Origin: Flavisphingomonas formosensis
Lineage (GTDB): Bacteria > Pseudomonadota > Alphaproteobacteria > Sphingomonadales > Sphingomonadaceae
Length of the DNA stretch: 64,000 nt
Direction: 5' to 3'
Assembly (NCBI RefSeq): GCF_009755815.1
Contig: NZ_WRPK01000008.1
Span: 124,001-188,000, forward strand
In this document: in pieces, positions 17,969 through 28,330 of the stretch
Numbering within the stretch: position 1 is the first letter of the stretch
Layout of the letters: every line of letters starts with the position of its first letter
Position numbers and translations under genes: made by a program
The notes under the pieces: generated by a model
What the model was told of the DNA's origin: nothing
The model's database searches: none
Seen by the model: the letters and a program-made list of their open reading frames with translations, nothing else

Positions 17969-18700
17969 CTATTGGGGGGTGTAGGCCGAGCCGGAACCGA
18001 GGAACTGCGCGGTCGCCGCCTGCCCGTCCGCCTGGGACTGGGCGCGGCGCGCCTGCTCCAGCGCATCGGCGCGATACTGCGCAGCCATCAGCGTCTGGAT
18101 CTGGAACTGCTGCTTGGCGCTGAGCGCGAGCAGCTGATTGGTCGCCTGGCTTGCCTGGAGCGCGCCTTGCGCATCCTGGCTGCGCGCGACGATGCCGTTC
18201 AGCGTCTTCGCATCGGCGGAGACGGCCTCGACCACCTGGGCCTGCACGGTCATGGTCTGCTGGAAGGCGCTGCGCGCCGCATCCATCCGGCTCCGGGCGG
18301 TGACGACCTGCTGGTTGGTGGTCACCGCCTGGCCGAAGTTGCGGGGGAACATCTGCCCGAACTGCTGGTCCAGGCCGGACACCCGGAACTGGATGCCCTG
18401 CGCCTGTCCCATCAGCCGATCGATCTGCTGGAGGGTCTGGGTGATCGCCTGCAGCTCGGGGAACCCGATCGTCGACAGGTTGCGCGCCTGGTTGAGCAAG
18501 CCCCGTGCCTGATTCTGCAGCATCTGGATCTGGTTGTTGATCTGCTGGAGGGTGCGCGCGGCGGTGAGGATGTTCTGGCTGTAGTTGGACGGGTCGAACA
18601 CGACGATAGCCTGGGCGGGCGTCGCCGGCATGCCGATCGCGAAGACGGTGGCGCCGGTCAGGCCGGCGGCAAGGAGCGCGGAGACGAGCTTGCTTCTCAT
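17969..18700 (-). CDS. trbJ: Conjugal transfer protein TrbJ (VirB5-like)
   Basis: 243 residues with a signal peptide (LVSALLAAGLTGATVFAIGMPATPAQA) and the family start IVVFDPSNYSQNILTAARTL. The rest is Gln-rich alpha-helix (QINNQIQMLQNQARGLLNQA). VirB5-like proteins are minor pilus tip components. No TrbK lipoprotein (entry exclusion) gene is visible between trbJ and trbL, where it often lies; only 110 bases separate them. Confidence 0.92.
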   Translation of the reverse strand: MRSKLVSALLAAGLTGATVFAIGMPATPAQAIVVFDPSNYSQNILTAARTLQQINNQIQMLQNQARGLLNQARNLSTIGFPELQAITQTLQQIDRLMGQAQGIQFRVSGLDQQFGQMFPRNFGQAVTTNQQVVTARSRMDAARSAFQQTMTVQAQVVEAVSADAKTLNGIVARSQDAQGALQASQATNQLLALSAKQQFQIQTLMAAQYRADALEQARRAQSQADGQAATAQFLGSGSAYTPQ

Positions 18701-18705
18701 GGAAA

Positions 18706-21147
18706 TTACTCCGGTTTGTGGGGGACAGGAAAATCGGCGAGCAGGCCTGCGGCCCAGTCGAGGCCGGCCTCGCGCAGGAAGCGGTCGGCAAAATGGGCAG
18801 GCCCCTCTTCGGCGAGGATGCGATCGATGCGATGCTGGCTGGCCGGGTCCGACGCGCCGCAGAACGCCAGCGCGATCGGTCCAAGGTCGAGCTCGAACAG
18901 GCGGTTGCCGCGGGCCGATTGCAGATAATAATGGCGCTTCGGCGTCGCCCGGCTGACCAGCTCGATCTGGCGGTCATTGAGCCCGAACCGTTCATAGGCG
19001 GCGCGCGACTGCGGCTCGATCGCCCGGTCGTTGGGCAAGAGGATGCGCTGCGGGCAGCTTTCGATAATCGCCGGGGCGATACTGCTTTCACTAATGTCGG
19101 CAAGACTCTGGGTGGCGAACAGCACCGCGACATTCTTCTTGCGCAGCGTCTTCAGCCATTCGCGGATCCGGGCGGCGAACAGCGGATCGTCGAACAGGCT
19201 CCAGGCCTCGTCGAGCAGCAGCAGGGTCGGACGCCCGTCGAAGCGCTGCTCGATGCGATGGAACAGATAGGTGAGCACTGGCGCGACCACGCCATTGCGG
19301 GTCATCAGCGCCTCGGTCTCGAAACATTGCACGTCTGCAAAGGCGAGCCGCTCGTCGGCGGCATCGAGCAGGCCGCCATAAGCGCCGTCCAGCATATAGG
19401 GCGCGAGCGCCGCGCGCAGCGGATTGGACTGGAGGAGGACGGCGAGCCCGGTCAGGGTGCGCTCCTCGCGCGGCGAGGTCGCGAGGTTCGAGAGTGCCGA
19501 CCAGACCCTGTCCTTGACCTCCGGGGTCAGCACGACCTTCTCCTGCGCGAGCAGCCCGGCGATCCAGTCGGCCGCCCAGCTGCGCTCCGCCTCGTCGTCG
19601 ATGTCGCGCAGCGGCTGGAAGCTCAGCCCGTTCTCGCCATGCTCGGGCGCCGGCCCCAGCGCATGATGGCTGCCGCCCATCGCGAGTATCGCGGCGCGCG
19701 CGGAAAAGCCCTTGTCGAAAAGGATGATCCGGCTGTGCGCGTAGCGCCGGAACTGGAGCGCGATCAGCGCCAGCAGTACCGACTTGCCGGCGCCGGTCGG
19801 CCCCACCACCATCATATGGCCGACATCGCCGACATGGGTGGAGAGCCGGAACGGGGTCGAGCCGGCGGCCTGCGCGAACAGCAAGGGCGGTGCGGCGAGA
19901 TGGGCGTTGCTCTCGGGACCGGCCCAGACGCTCGACAGCGGCATCAGATGGGCGAGGTTCAGCGTGTGGACCAGCGGCTGGCGGACATTGGCATAAGCGT
20001 GGCCGGGCAACGAGGAGAGCCAGGCCTCGACCGCATTGATGCCCTCGCGGATGGTGGTGAAGCCGAGCCCGTTGACGATCCGCTCGGCGCGACGGACCTT
20101 GTCTTCGACATTGCCGCGATCGGCATCGGCCAGGGTGAGCGTGGTGGTGAGATAACCGAACGCGACATGGTCGCCGCCGAGCGCCTGCAAGGCGAGGTCG
20201 GCATCCGCCGCCTTGTTGTCCGCGTCGCTGTCGAGCAGCTGGGTGGGCTGGTTGTACATCACCTCGCGCAGGAGCGCGGTGATCGACTTGCGCTTGTTGA
20301 ACCATTGCCGCCGGATGCGGGTCAGCGCCCTGGTCGCATCGGTCTTGTCGAGCGCGATGAAGCGGCTCGTCCAGCGATAGCCGAAATCCTGATGGTTGAG
20401 CGCATCGAGCAGGCCGGGCCGGCTCATCGATGGAAAGCCCAGCACGCTCAGCGTGCGCAGGTGGACGGCGCCGAGCCGCGGCTCGAGCCCGCCGGTCAGC
20501 GGCACGTCGGCAAGCAGGCCGTCAAGATAGAAAGGTGTTTCCGGCACCGCCACAGGATGGCGCCGCGGCGAGACGGTGCCGTGCAGATAAGTCAGCGTCT
20601 CGGTCGAATCGAGCGCGGCGACCTCGGGCATGAACGCCGCGAACAGATCGAGCGCGCGATCGGTCTCGGCGACGAACCAGGTCAAGGCGGTGCGCCAGTC
20701 GCGGCCACGTTCCGCCTCGGACCGCTCAACCAGCGCCCGTCCCGGCGCCTCGACGCTGTCGGCGGGCGGCAGCCAGAGCAGGGTCAGATGGTAGCGGCTC
20801 TCATAATGGGTGCCGGCGGCGAGAAAGCCGGCGCGGCGCTCGCGGTCGACCAGCCAGGAGGCGGCGTCGAGAAAGACGCTGTCCGGATAGGCGACCGCCT
20901 CGCGCCGCTCGGCCTCGAAGAACAAAGCCCAGCCCGAGCCGAACCGCTTCAGCACATTGTTCGCCCGCGCCGCGGCCGAAATCAACTCGGCCTCGGTCGC
21001 GCTCTCGAGGTCGGGGCCGCGGAAGCGCAGGCTGCGCTGGAAGCTGCCATCCTTGTTGAGGACGATGCCGGGCGCGACCAGCGCCGCCCAGGGGAGATGG
21101 TCGGCGAGCCGGTCGGAGCGGAGGCGATATTCCGAAAGGTTCAGCAT
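18706..21147 (-). CDS. trbE: Conjugal transfer ATPase TrbE (VirB4-like)
   Basis: 813 residues from ATG 21147 (MLNLSEYRLRSDRLADHLP). N-terminal VirB4 domain, then Walker A GPTGAGKSVLLALI, Walker B LLLLDEAWSLFDDP, and the C-terminal RIREWLKTLRKKNVAVLFATQSL. It energises pilus assembly and DNA transfer at the inner membrane. It overlaps trbD by 7 bases and ends 5 bases before trbJ. Length is normal for TrbE. Confidence 0.95.
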   Translation of the reverse strand: MLNLSEYRLRSDRLADHLPWAALVAPGIVLNKDGSFQRSLRFRGPDLESATEAELISAAARANNVLKRFGSGWALFFEAERREAVAYPDSVFLDAASWLVDRERRAGFLAAGTHYESRYHLTLLWLPPADSVEAPGRALVERSEAERGRDWRTALTWFVAETDRALDLFAAFMPEVAALDSTETLTYLHGTVSPRRHPVAVPETPFYLDGLLADVPLTGGLEPRLGAVHLRTLSVLGFPSMSRPGLLDALNHQDFGYRWTSRFIALDKTDATRALTRIRRQWFNKRKSITALLREVMYNQPTQLLDSDADNKAADADLALQALGGDHVAFGYLTTTLTLADADRGNVEDKVRRAERIVNGLGFTTIREGINAVEAWLSSLPGHAYANVRQPLVHTLNLAHLMPLSSVWAGPESNAHLAAPPLLFAQAAGSTPFRLSTHVGDVGHMMVVGPTGAGKSVLLALIALQFRRYAHSRIILFDKGFSARAAILAMGGSHHALGPAPEHGENGLSFQPLRDIDDEAERSWAADWIAGLLAQEKVVLTPEVKDRVWSALSNLATSPREERTLTGLAVLLQSNPLRAALAPYMLDGAYGGLLDAADERLAFADVQCFETEALMTRNGVVAPVLTYLFHRIEQRFDGRPTLLLLDEAWSLFDDPLFAARIREWLKTLRKKNVAVLFATQSLADISESSIAPAIIESCPQRILLPNDRAIEPQSRAAYERFGLNDRQIELVSRATPKRHYYLQSARGNRLFELDLGPIALAFCGASDPASQHRIDRILAEEGPAHFADRFLREAGLDWAAGLLADFPVPHKPE

Positions 21148-21431
21148 GTCAGGACGGCCTTCTGGCGCAGGTGCCGGGCGAGCACCGGCAGGAAGTCCGG
21201 ATCGCGGCGCGCGGCGAAGACGGCGACGCTGTGGCCGACCGCCCAGAACAGCAGCCCGGCCAGCCACATCTGGAGGCCGAGGCCGATCGCGGCAGCAAGC
21301 GTGCCGTTGACGATCGCGAGGCCCCGCGGCGCGCCGCCGAGCAGGATCGGCGAGCCGAGGCTGGCATGGATCGGCACCTCGAACCCGTCGACATGCCGCT
21401 CGCCCGACGGCGCGGGACCGACCCCGCTCAT
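21141..21431 (-). CDS. trbD: Conjugal transfer protein TrbD (VirB3-like)
   Basis: 96 residues: FEVPIHASLGSPILLGGAPRG then a hydrophobic hairpin (LAIVNGTLAAAIGLGLQMWLA, LLFWAVGHSVAVFAARRDP). VirB3-like inner-membrane protein that works with the VirB4 ATPase. Start overlaps the trbC stop by 4 bases. Confidence 0.9.
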   Translation of the reverse strand: MSGVGPAPSGERHVDGFEVPIHASLGSPILLGGAPRGLAIVNGTLAAAIGLGLQMWLAGLLFWAVGHSVAVFAARRDPDFLPVLARHLRQKAVLTC

Positions 21432-21763
21432 GCGATCAGCGCCCCGCCGCCGAAGGAGAAGAAGCTCAGGAAGAAGCTCGAGGCGGCAAAGGCGATCGAC
21501 AGGCCGAACACGATCTGGATCAGCCGGCGGAAGCCGCCGGCGGTCTCGCCGAAGGCGAGGGTCAGGCCGGTGACGATGATGATGATCACCGCGACGATCT
21601 TGGCGACCGGGCCCTGCACCGAATCGAGGATCTGCTGGAGCGGCTGCTCCCAGGGCATCCCGGTGCCGGCCGCGTCCGCGCGTCCGGTCAGGGCCGTGCC
21701 AAGCGCGAGGGCGAAGCCCGCGCGAAACAGCACGCGACGGTTTGGAATGATCTTACGGGACAT
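21428..21763 (-). CDS. trbC: Conjugal transfer protein TrbC (VirB2-like pilin)
   Basis: 111 residues: long N-terminal leader ending in ALTGRADAAGTGMPWEQ, then two hydrophobic segments (VAKIVAVIIIIVTGLTLAFG and IVFGLSIAFAASSFFLSFF) around a small polar loop. This is the form of the VirB2/TrbC prepilin, the major pilus subunit. In RP4 TrbC is cut and cyclised by TraF; a TraF-like peptidase is present in the same element at 59190-59693. Confidence 0.92.
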   Translation of the reverse strand: MSRKIIPNRRVLFRAGFALALGTALTGRADAAGTGMPWEQPLQQILDSVQGPVAKIVAVIIIIVTGLTLAFGETAGGFRRLIQIVFGLSIAFAASSFFLSFFSFGGGALIA

Positions 21764-21766
21764 GGC

Positions 21767-22765
<999 letters not shown>

Positions 22766-22775
22766 CGCCGCGCCC

Positions 22776-24809
22776 TCAGAAGCCGGGAAGCGCGTCCTGT
22801 TCGCGCTCCCTGCCCTCGTTCAGCGCATGTGCGCGGACCAGCGTGGCGGAGCGCCGGGCCTGGTCCATCGCCCGCTTGTCGATGCCGGGATCGACATCGT
22901 CCCTGTCGAAGCCGAGCAGGTTGAGCTGCTTGACCGGCTCGGGCTTGCGCGGCTGCTCTTCCTCGAGCCCGGGATGGCGCTGCTGTTCGAGACCGTCCGG
23001 TTCCGCCGTGCCCGGCGCCTCGGGCGGCGGCGCCAGGCGGATGTCGACATGGCACTCCGCCCCGATCCAATCGTGCGGCCGTACTGCGGGACTGTCGGCA
23101 TAGCGGCCTGTGTCCAGCTCCGGCGGTGGCAGCAGGCGCTGCTGGAAGTTGCGATCCTCATAATGGCGCAGCTTCAGCGCGCGGATCGGCGCCATGCCCG
23201 CGACCAGCACCAGCTCCTGGCTGGCGGGCAGCTGCATCACCTCGCCGGTGGTCAAGAGCGGCCGGGCGGTCTCCTGGCGGCTGACCATGACATGGGCGAG
23301 CCAGGGCGCGAGCCGGTGCCCGGCATAGTTGCGCATCGCGCGCTGCTCGGTCGCGGTGCCGAGCGCATCGGACAGGCGGCGTGCCGTGCGCTCGTCATTG
23401 GTGGCGAAGGCGACGCGGACATGGCAGTTGTCGAGGATCGCATTATGCTCGCCATAGGCCTTCTCGATCTGGTTGAGGCTCTGGGCGATCAGGAAGGCGC
23501 GGATCCCGTAGCCGGCCATGAAGGCGAGCGCGGTCTCGAAGAAATCGAGGCGGCCGAGCGCGGGGAACTCGTCGAGCATCATCAGCAGCCGGTGACGCCG
23601 GCCCTCCCCGCCCTGCCCGTCCAGCGTCTCGGTGAGCCGGCGGCCGATCTGGTTGAGGATCAGCCGGACGAGCGGCTTGGTGCGACTGATGTCGGAGGGC
23701 GGGATGACCAGATAGAGCGAGCAGGGCCGGGCCGCGTCGACCAGGTCGGCGATCCGCCAGTCGCAGCGCGAGGTCACCTCCGCAACGGTCGGGTCGCGGT
23801 AGAGGCCGAGGAAGGACATGGCGGTCGACAGCACGCCGGAGCGCTCATTCTCGCTCTTGTTGAGCAGCTCGCGCGCCGCCGAGGCGATCACCGGATGGAC
23901 CTGCGGCGCCTGCCTGGTGCCGAGATGGTTGGTCGACATCATCTGGCGCAGCGTGGCGACGAACGGCCGCTGTGGATCGGAGAGAAAGGTCGCGACCCGG
24001 GCGAGCGTCTTCTCCTCCTCGGCATGCAGGACATGGAGGATCGCGCCGACCAGCAGGCTGTAGGAGGTCTTCTCCCAGTGGTTGCGGCGGTCGAGCGCGC
24101 CTTCCGGATCGACGAGGATGTCGGCGATGTTCTGGACGTCGCGCACCTCGTCGACGCCGCGGCGGACCTCGAGCAGCGGGTTGTAATGGGCCGAGCGCGC
24201 GTCGGTCGGATCGAACAGCAGGCAGTGCGAGAAGAGAGCGCGCCATCCGGCGGTCAGCCGCCAGTTCTCGCCCTTGATGTCGTGGATGACCGCCGAGCCG
24301 GTCCAGGACAGCAGGGTCGGGACGACGAGGCCGACGCCCTTGCCGCTGCGGGTCGGCGCGAAGGCCATGACATGCTCGGGCCCGTCATGACGCAGATAGC
24401 GGTCCTGCAGCCGGCCGAGCAGCACGCCGGCATCGCGAAACAGGCCGGCGCGGGCGATCTCGCGCGGCCCCGCCCAGCGCGCCGAGCCGTACGTGGTGAC
24501 ATGCCGCGACTGGCGGGCGCGCCACAGCGAAAGGCCGATTGCTGCGGCGCAGCCCGCAAAGCCGCTGGCGCCGGCGATCGCCCCTGCCCGGTCGAAGATG
24601 TGCGGCGCATAGGCATCAAAATGATACCACCAGGGGAAGATCGCCCAGGGCCGATAGATCGGCGTACGAAAGAGCAGGAACCAGGGCGCGCCGAGCTCTG
24701 GCTGATAGGCCAGCCGCGCCGCCGCCCATTGGGTCGCGGTCCACAGCCCCAGGAAGACGATCTCAAAGACGAGAAAGATCTGGCCGATCAGCAGCTTGGT
24801 CGGGGTCAT
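22776..24809 (-). CDS. traG: Type IV coupling protein TraG (VirD4-like)
   Basis: 677 residues from ATG 24809, which has GGAG 7 bases upstream; an ATG 42 bases earlier is also in frame. Two N-terminal membrane segments, then Walker A FAPTRSGKGVGLVVPTL, AVIHDIKGENW, and Walker B LLMMLDEFPALGRLDFFE. The coupling protein brings the relaxase-DNA complex to the secretion channel. It heads the trb operon, 10 bases before trbB, and its upstream region is shared with the divergent LexA-box promoter. Confidence 0.95.
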   Translation of the reverse strand: MTPTKLLIGQIFLVFEIVFLGLWTATQWAAARLAYQPELGAPWFLLFRTPIYRPWAIFPWWYHFDAYAPHIFDRAGAIAGASGFAGCAAAIGLSLWRARQSRHVTTYGSARWAGPREIARAGLFRDAGVLLGRLQDRYLRHDGPEHVMAFAPTRSGKGVGLVVPTLLSWTGSAVIHDIKGENWRLTAGWRALFSHCLLFDPTDARSAHYNPLLEVRRGVDEVRDVQNIADILVDPEGALDRRNHWEKTSYSLLVGAILHVLHAEEEKTLARVATFLSDPQRPFVATLRQMMSTNHLGTRQAPQVHPVIASAARELLNKSENERSGVLSTAMSFLGLYRDPTVAEVTSRCDWRIADLVDAARPCSLYLVIPPSDISRTKPLVRLILNQIGRRLTETLDGQGGEGRRHRLLMMLDEFPALGRLDFFETALAFMAGYGIRAFLIAQSLNQIEKAYGEHNAILDNCHVRVAFATNDERTARRLSDALGTATEQRAMRNYAGHRLAPWLAHVMVSRQETARPLLTTGEVMQLPASQELVLVAGMAPIRALKLRHYEDRNFQQRLLPPPELDTGRYADSPAVRPHDWIGAECHVDIRLAPPPEAPGTAEPDGLEQQRHPGLEEEQPRKPEPVKQLNLLGFDRDDVDPGIDKRAMDQARRSATLVRAHALNEGREREQDALPGF

Positions 24810-24957
24810 CGGGGTGCTCCGCCCGTGAGCGTCATCGCCCATCGGGTTCATGCCCGTGAGAATCAGCCGATACGTCCCGATAGAAAATTACGGTCTCGAC
24901 GCGCCACGGCGCATTACGATGCGGATCAGGCACCCAAGCGAGCGCTCAATATCCACA

Positions 24958-24986
24958 TTGACACAATGTTCGCTATTTGTTCTAAT
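24958..24986 (+). promoter_or_regulatory. Sigma-70 promoter overlapped by a LexA box
   Basis: TTGACA (24958-24963) and TCTAAT (24981-24986) are spaced by 17 bases. Inside lies GTTC-N7-GTTC (24968-24982), the SOS box bound by LexA in alphaproteobacteria, placed so that the repressor would cover the spacer and the -10 element. The following ATG (24993) is at the expected transcription start, so the message would be leaderless. Confidence 0.7.
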
Positions 24987-24992
24987 GGGGCC

Positions 24993-25232
24993 ATGGGACG
25001 GATCACTGACGAGTCACTTTCGCTTCATCTCGAGGTCGCTCTCTTCGGCGCGCCCACGGAGCTATTGGGCGGGATGCTGCATGGCGACCGTCACAGGCGC
25101 GCGGTCGCAATCGGCGACATCGCACGCCACCTAGCCCAACATCTGGCCTGTTTTGATATATGCTATGAAGCTATTCCGATGCGGGTCGAACAGACTACCC
25201 TGTTCCCGCAGGATCTCGGGCCGATCGGATAG
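24993..25232 (+). CDS. Small, probably SOS-induced leaderless gene of unknown function
   Basis: 79 residues, starting MGRITDESLSLHLEVALFGA with GELLGGMLHGDRHRRA-like continuation (actual TELLGGMLHGDRHRRA) and ending QTTLFPQDLGPIG. The ATG stands seven bases after the -10 element, which leaves no room for a ribosome site. The frame extends upstream but those parts are antisense to traG. No family is recognised; the length and helix-rich, His/Arg-containing centre allow a small regulator. It diverges from traG-trb. Confidence 0.5.
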   Translation: MGRITDESLSLHLEVALFGAPTELLGGMLHGDRHRRAVAIGDIARHLAQHLACFDICYEAIPMRVEQTTLFPQDLGPIG

Positions 25233-25656
25233 GTCAAGCGGAGTGCATTTTGTGGCCTGTAGCGGACCGCCTTAGGCCATACCACAATAACCAGACCGGA
25301 CCGTTGGCTAACCGGCCTCTTTTGGATCTTGAGGCGCCTTCGTTCAGCCAGCTGTTGAGGCCGAAAGACCCCAATCTCGGCCGTTCAAGCAGCCTAACTC
25401 GCTCCCCGAAACCGGCCGCTCATTCATGTGAGCAGACCGACTGCACTGGAGAGTTTCGCCTGCCGCTCGAAATGGCTTGGTTTGGGACTTGCCGGTCGTT
25501 CCACACGTTCTCCGCTGATGTCTGCTTTCGTCAGTATCGGATATTTCCGGCTAGATCCCACCCGTGATCGGATGGAGCGAGGCTGGCTGTGCGCTGAAGA
25601 CAGATCTCGGAAAACAATCGTGGGGAGCCACCGCCCGTGGGGAAACCGTCAACGAT
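25233..25656. other. Non-coding stretch before the Bil operon
   Basis: 424 bases without a supported gene. It carries diverged motifs (ACCGGCCGCTCA, GTCTGCTTTCGTCA, CCGGTCGTTCC) that resemble those in three other gene-free stretches (30752-31060, 35155-35640, 41740-41990). It lies at the 3' side of bilD and of the small gene at 24993; no clear terminator was found. Confidence 0.4.
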
Positions 25657-27180
25657 TTATCCACGCCCATACTTCCCCGCATAAGCCTTCAGGAAATCGT
25701 CGTCAGCGCAGATGCACCTTCCCGTCGCGTCCCTGCTCTTGGGATCGTGGAGATAACCCCCCAGAGGGCGGAGCAGATTGATCCGGGTGCTGGTGGTCGG
25801 AACCGGCGGCAGGCCGGCCGCATGCTTCACAACCTCGGCTGCGAGAAGGATGCCCGCCAAGGCGGACTGGAACGCCATTGGCACCACGGCCTTCACCTTT
25901 GCCGCGCCGCCGGTCAGTTTTAGCACCAGCCCGCCGCATATCGCCCCCTGGTGGAAGGAGGCTAGCGGCTGGCCGACGAAGGCGGATAATGGCTCGAACG
26001 GCACGCCCAGCGCCGTCGCGACCCGTCCGACAAAGGCGGCGTCCACCGCGGCGTTGCGATGGAGCATCATCCTGATCTCCAGCCTCGCCTCGGGCGTGCC
26101 GAGTTCCTCGGCGACGATCTCGTCCCGGTCCTTCACCTTCCCGGCCGGCATGTAAAGGCAGGCGAGGCAGGCGCCGTCGCCGAAGCGGTGTCGGGACACA
26201 CCGAGATCGGTCTCCTGCGTCCACGCGTTCGCGATCCACCTCGGCAGCGATCCCTGGACGGCCAGCCGGTCGCGGGCTGTGTCCAGCGCGACCGCCACGC
26301 GATCGAACCTCCAATCAGTCCGATCCGAAACATAGCCCTGCCAATCGGCGCGATGCGGGACAATCGCCACGGAGGGCGATCCGGCCCGCGCGACTGCGAC
26401 GTCGACCTTCACCTGTGACACGTCCTCCTGGAGGCACAGGACATATCGCTGCAGGTTCGAGAGATCGACATCCTCGTGGTCAACCACATCGATCGCTCCA
26501 GACAGCCCGGTCCACCGGCTCGCCGTCCAGAGGAAGGCGTTGCCAATCGCGCCCGCACCAACGAGCTGGACGCGGCCCATGTAGATCTCTTCCACACCCG
26601 CACCGTCCGTCCCGCCACCGGGTGCGAACGACAGCAGGCAGAGGTCGATCTCCTCGTCGATGTCCCCATGCGTGAGCTGCGACGCGAAAATTGTGCGAAA
26701 GACATTCGCCGCCGCAAAGCAAGCGGCGGCGCCCGCACCGACGGGATTGCCGCTCGATCCCGAGCCTACCGGCCCCGAGACCGATAGGCGCGCGCGCCAT
26801 CCATCGGAACCGACATGGAAGGTCGGGCTCGCAAAGGGCGCGTCGGTGACTCCGACGCAGATACCGACCGTCACCTTTTCCGCCTCGGCGACGAATTCGA
26901 TGTCGGGGTTGATCGAGCGCGCCAGCTCCTCAAGCTCTCCGACCAGCTCAGAGGCGGAGGCGCCAATTCCCAGGATCGCGATTCGCGGATAGAGCCGAGC
27001 GACCAGCCTCAACGTGAGATCCAGCGTCACGATTGCTTCGGACGAGCCCGACGCGTCGGCGTCGAAGGCGATGCCGACGACATTACGCTCCAGGCTCTCG
27101 CGGAATGGCTGGAGTTCGAAATCGGCCAGAAGCTGCGACGCCGAAGTCACAGCGCGGTCGATGAAGTTCGCGAGCGCCAT
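25657..27180 (-). CDS. bilD: E1-like ThiF-family activating enzyme of a Bil system (BilD-like)
   Basis: 507 residues from ATG 27180 with GGAGGG just upstream. The N-terminal ~190 residues look like a Rossmann domain that lost its nucleotide site (RIAILGIGASASELVGELEE); the second half is an active-looking ThiF/E1 domain: VQLVGAGAIGN at 205-214, then DVDLSNLQRY with Asp237, Asn242 and Arg245, and Cys candidates in GACLACLYMP and GAICGG. E1 enzymes adenylate the C-terminus of a ubiquitin-like protein. Last gene of a compact operon in the order UBL, E2-like, JAB, E1, the order of bacterial ISG15-like (Bil) defence systems. Confidence 0.75.
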   Translation of the reverse strand: MALANFIDRAVTSASQLLADFELQPFRESLERNVVGIAFDADASGSSEAIVTLDLTLRLVARLYPRIAILGIGASASELVGELEELARSINPDIEFVAEAEKVTVGICVGVTDAPFASPTFHVGSDGWRARLSVSGPVGSGSSGNPVGAGAAACFAAANVFRTIFASQLTHGDIDEEIDLCLLSFAPGGGTDGAGVEEIYMGRVQLVGAGAIGNAFLWTASRWTGLSGAIDVVDHEDVDLSNLQRYVLCLQEDVSQVKVDVAVARAGSPSVAIVPHRADWQGYVSDRTDWRFDRVAVALDTARDRLAVQGSLPRWIANAWTQETDLGVSRHRFGDGACLACLYMPAGKVKDRDEIVAEELGTPEARLEIRMMLHRNAAVDAAFVGRVATALGVPFEPLSAFVGQPLASFHQGAICGGLVLKLTGGAAKVKAVVPMAFQSALAGILLAAEVVKHAAGLPPVPTTSTRINLLRPLGGYLHDPKSRDATGRCICADDDFLKAYAGKYGRG

Positions 27181-27182
27181 CG

Positions 27183-27668
27183 TCAGCCCTCCACCACGAT
27201 CAGGCCGCTCGCCTCGCGCGGCTTCAGCTCCATCCACCGCCCGCGCCGATCCAGCCGGTAGGAAGCGCAGCGGGAGATGGCGAACGACGCCCGCGCGAAG
27301 TCGGGCACCACCAGCGACAGGCAGCCGACCGTCGTCGCGATCGCGTAGCGGTCGTCGGTGTCCGAATGATACGCCCTTCCCGGATGGCTGTGGATCTGGC
27401 CGAGCAGCGTTAGCTTCTCCTTGTAGAGCGTCACGTTGAGCCGATGGAGCTCGTCCGCCTGGATAATCACGCAGACGCCGTCCGAATTCCGAACGTGGCG
27501 CTGCTGGGGGATGATCGTCCGGGAGACGCGGAAAAGGTCTCCGTTCTGGACACCAACCCACAGCGCCAAGCCCTCGCAGCCGTCCCGGCCGACGGCGCGC
27601 AGGTGCGTCTGGACCGCATCCGCGCACGCCACCGGCACCACCACGCGGCGCACGTCGGCCAGCGTCAT
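27183..27668 (-). CDS. bilC: JAB-domain metalloprotease of a Bil system (BilC-like)
   Basis: 161 residues from ATG 27668; the upstream extension is antisense noise. JAMM zinc site: Glu32, then QIHSHPGRAYHSDTDD with His93, His95, Ser102 and Asp105. JAB proteases in such operons trim or remove the ubiquitin-like protein. Start overlaps the stop of the gene before (ATGA) and stop is 2 bases before bilD, so translation is coupled. Confidence 0.78.
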   Translation of the reverse strand: MTLADVRRVVVPVACADAVQTHLRAVGRDGCEGLALWVGVQNGDLFRVSRTIIPQQRHVRNSDGVCVIIQADELHRLNVTLYKEKLTLLGQIHSHPGRAYHSDTDDRYAIATTVGCLSLVVPDFARASFAISRCASYRLDRRGRWMELKPREASGLIVVEG

Positions 27669-28330
27669 TCCGACATCGCCGTCAGCGATGCCGCAACCTG
27701 GATCCTCTGCGCCTCGACCAGCGCCTGCATGCGCAGCCCCTCGGCCTCGGTCGCCACCTGCACCAGGTAGCGCTCCATGGAGCGCGGGCCGTATTTCCAG
27801 ATGTTCTCGACGATGAAGGCTAAACAGCCTTCGCCAGAGGCTCGGTGAAGAAGCCATGAGTCCCCCGTATGGGCTGGGTGTTCGTGATATTCGCGCACGC
27901 CGGGCAGGCAGAGGAACGGCATCTCGTCAGGCCCGCTCGACTGAACGAGGTTTCCGAGCTGCGCGACGGGGATGCCCTGCGCCATCATGGCGACAAGCAT
28001 CTCCTTCGGCGTGCCTTCCACTTTCGGCAAGCGAGGCAGCGCCAGCGTAAGATCCTTCGACAGCAGCACATCGTGCGTGAGCGGATCGACGAAGCGCACC
28101 GACGGTGGCATCAGGTCGTAGTCGGTGAAGTCGATGCGCACCGCGCCGAGAAGGGGCGCCGGCTTCATCTTGAAGCCGCAGAAAGCGATCGTGACGGTTG
28201 GGAACGCAACCTCCTGGAGGAGGATGCCGCGACGGCGGTACGACACCTCCTGATCGCGGAAGCGCCCCACCTCGCGGTCGAACTTCGCCCGCGTCACCAC
28301 AGGATCGACCGATTGGACTGCCTCAGGCAC
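27665..28330 (-). CDS. bilB: Metal_CEHH / E2-like protein of a Bil system (BilB-like)
   Basis: 221 residues. The core FLCLPGVREYHEHPAHTGDS has Cys141, Glu147, His149 and His151, the CEHH pattern of a predicted metal-binding family found in bacterial ubiquitin-like operons, where this protein takes the place of the E2 conjugating enzyme. Beta-rich N-terminal half with KPAPLLGAVRIDFTDYDLMPP. It overlaps the ubiquitin-like gene by 8 bases and the JAB gene by 4. Whether Cys141 carries the thioester is inference. Confidence 0.7.
   Translation of the reverse strand: MPEAVQSVDPVVTRAKFDREVGRFRDQEVSYRRRGILLQEVAFPTVTIAFCGFKMKPAPLLGAVRIDFTDYDLMPPSVRFVDPLTHDVLLSKDLTLALPRLPKVEGTPKEMLVAMMAQGIPVAQLGNLVQSSGPDEMPFLCLPGVREYHEHPAHTGDSWLLHRASGEGCLAFIVENIWKYGPRSMERYLVQVATEAEGLRMQALVEAQRIQVAASLTAMSE

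Noticed and set aside
17859-19133. N-terminal extension of trbL frame through trbJ and into trbE
   Set aside because: The extension is read in another frame of two good genes on the same strand; TrbL begins at 17858 by family likeness.
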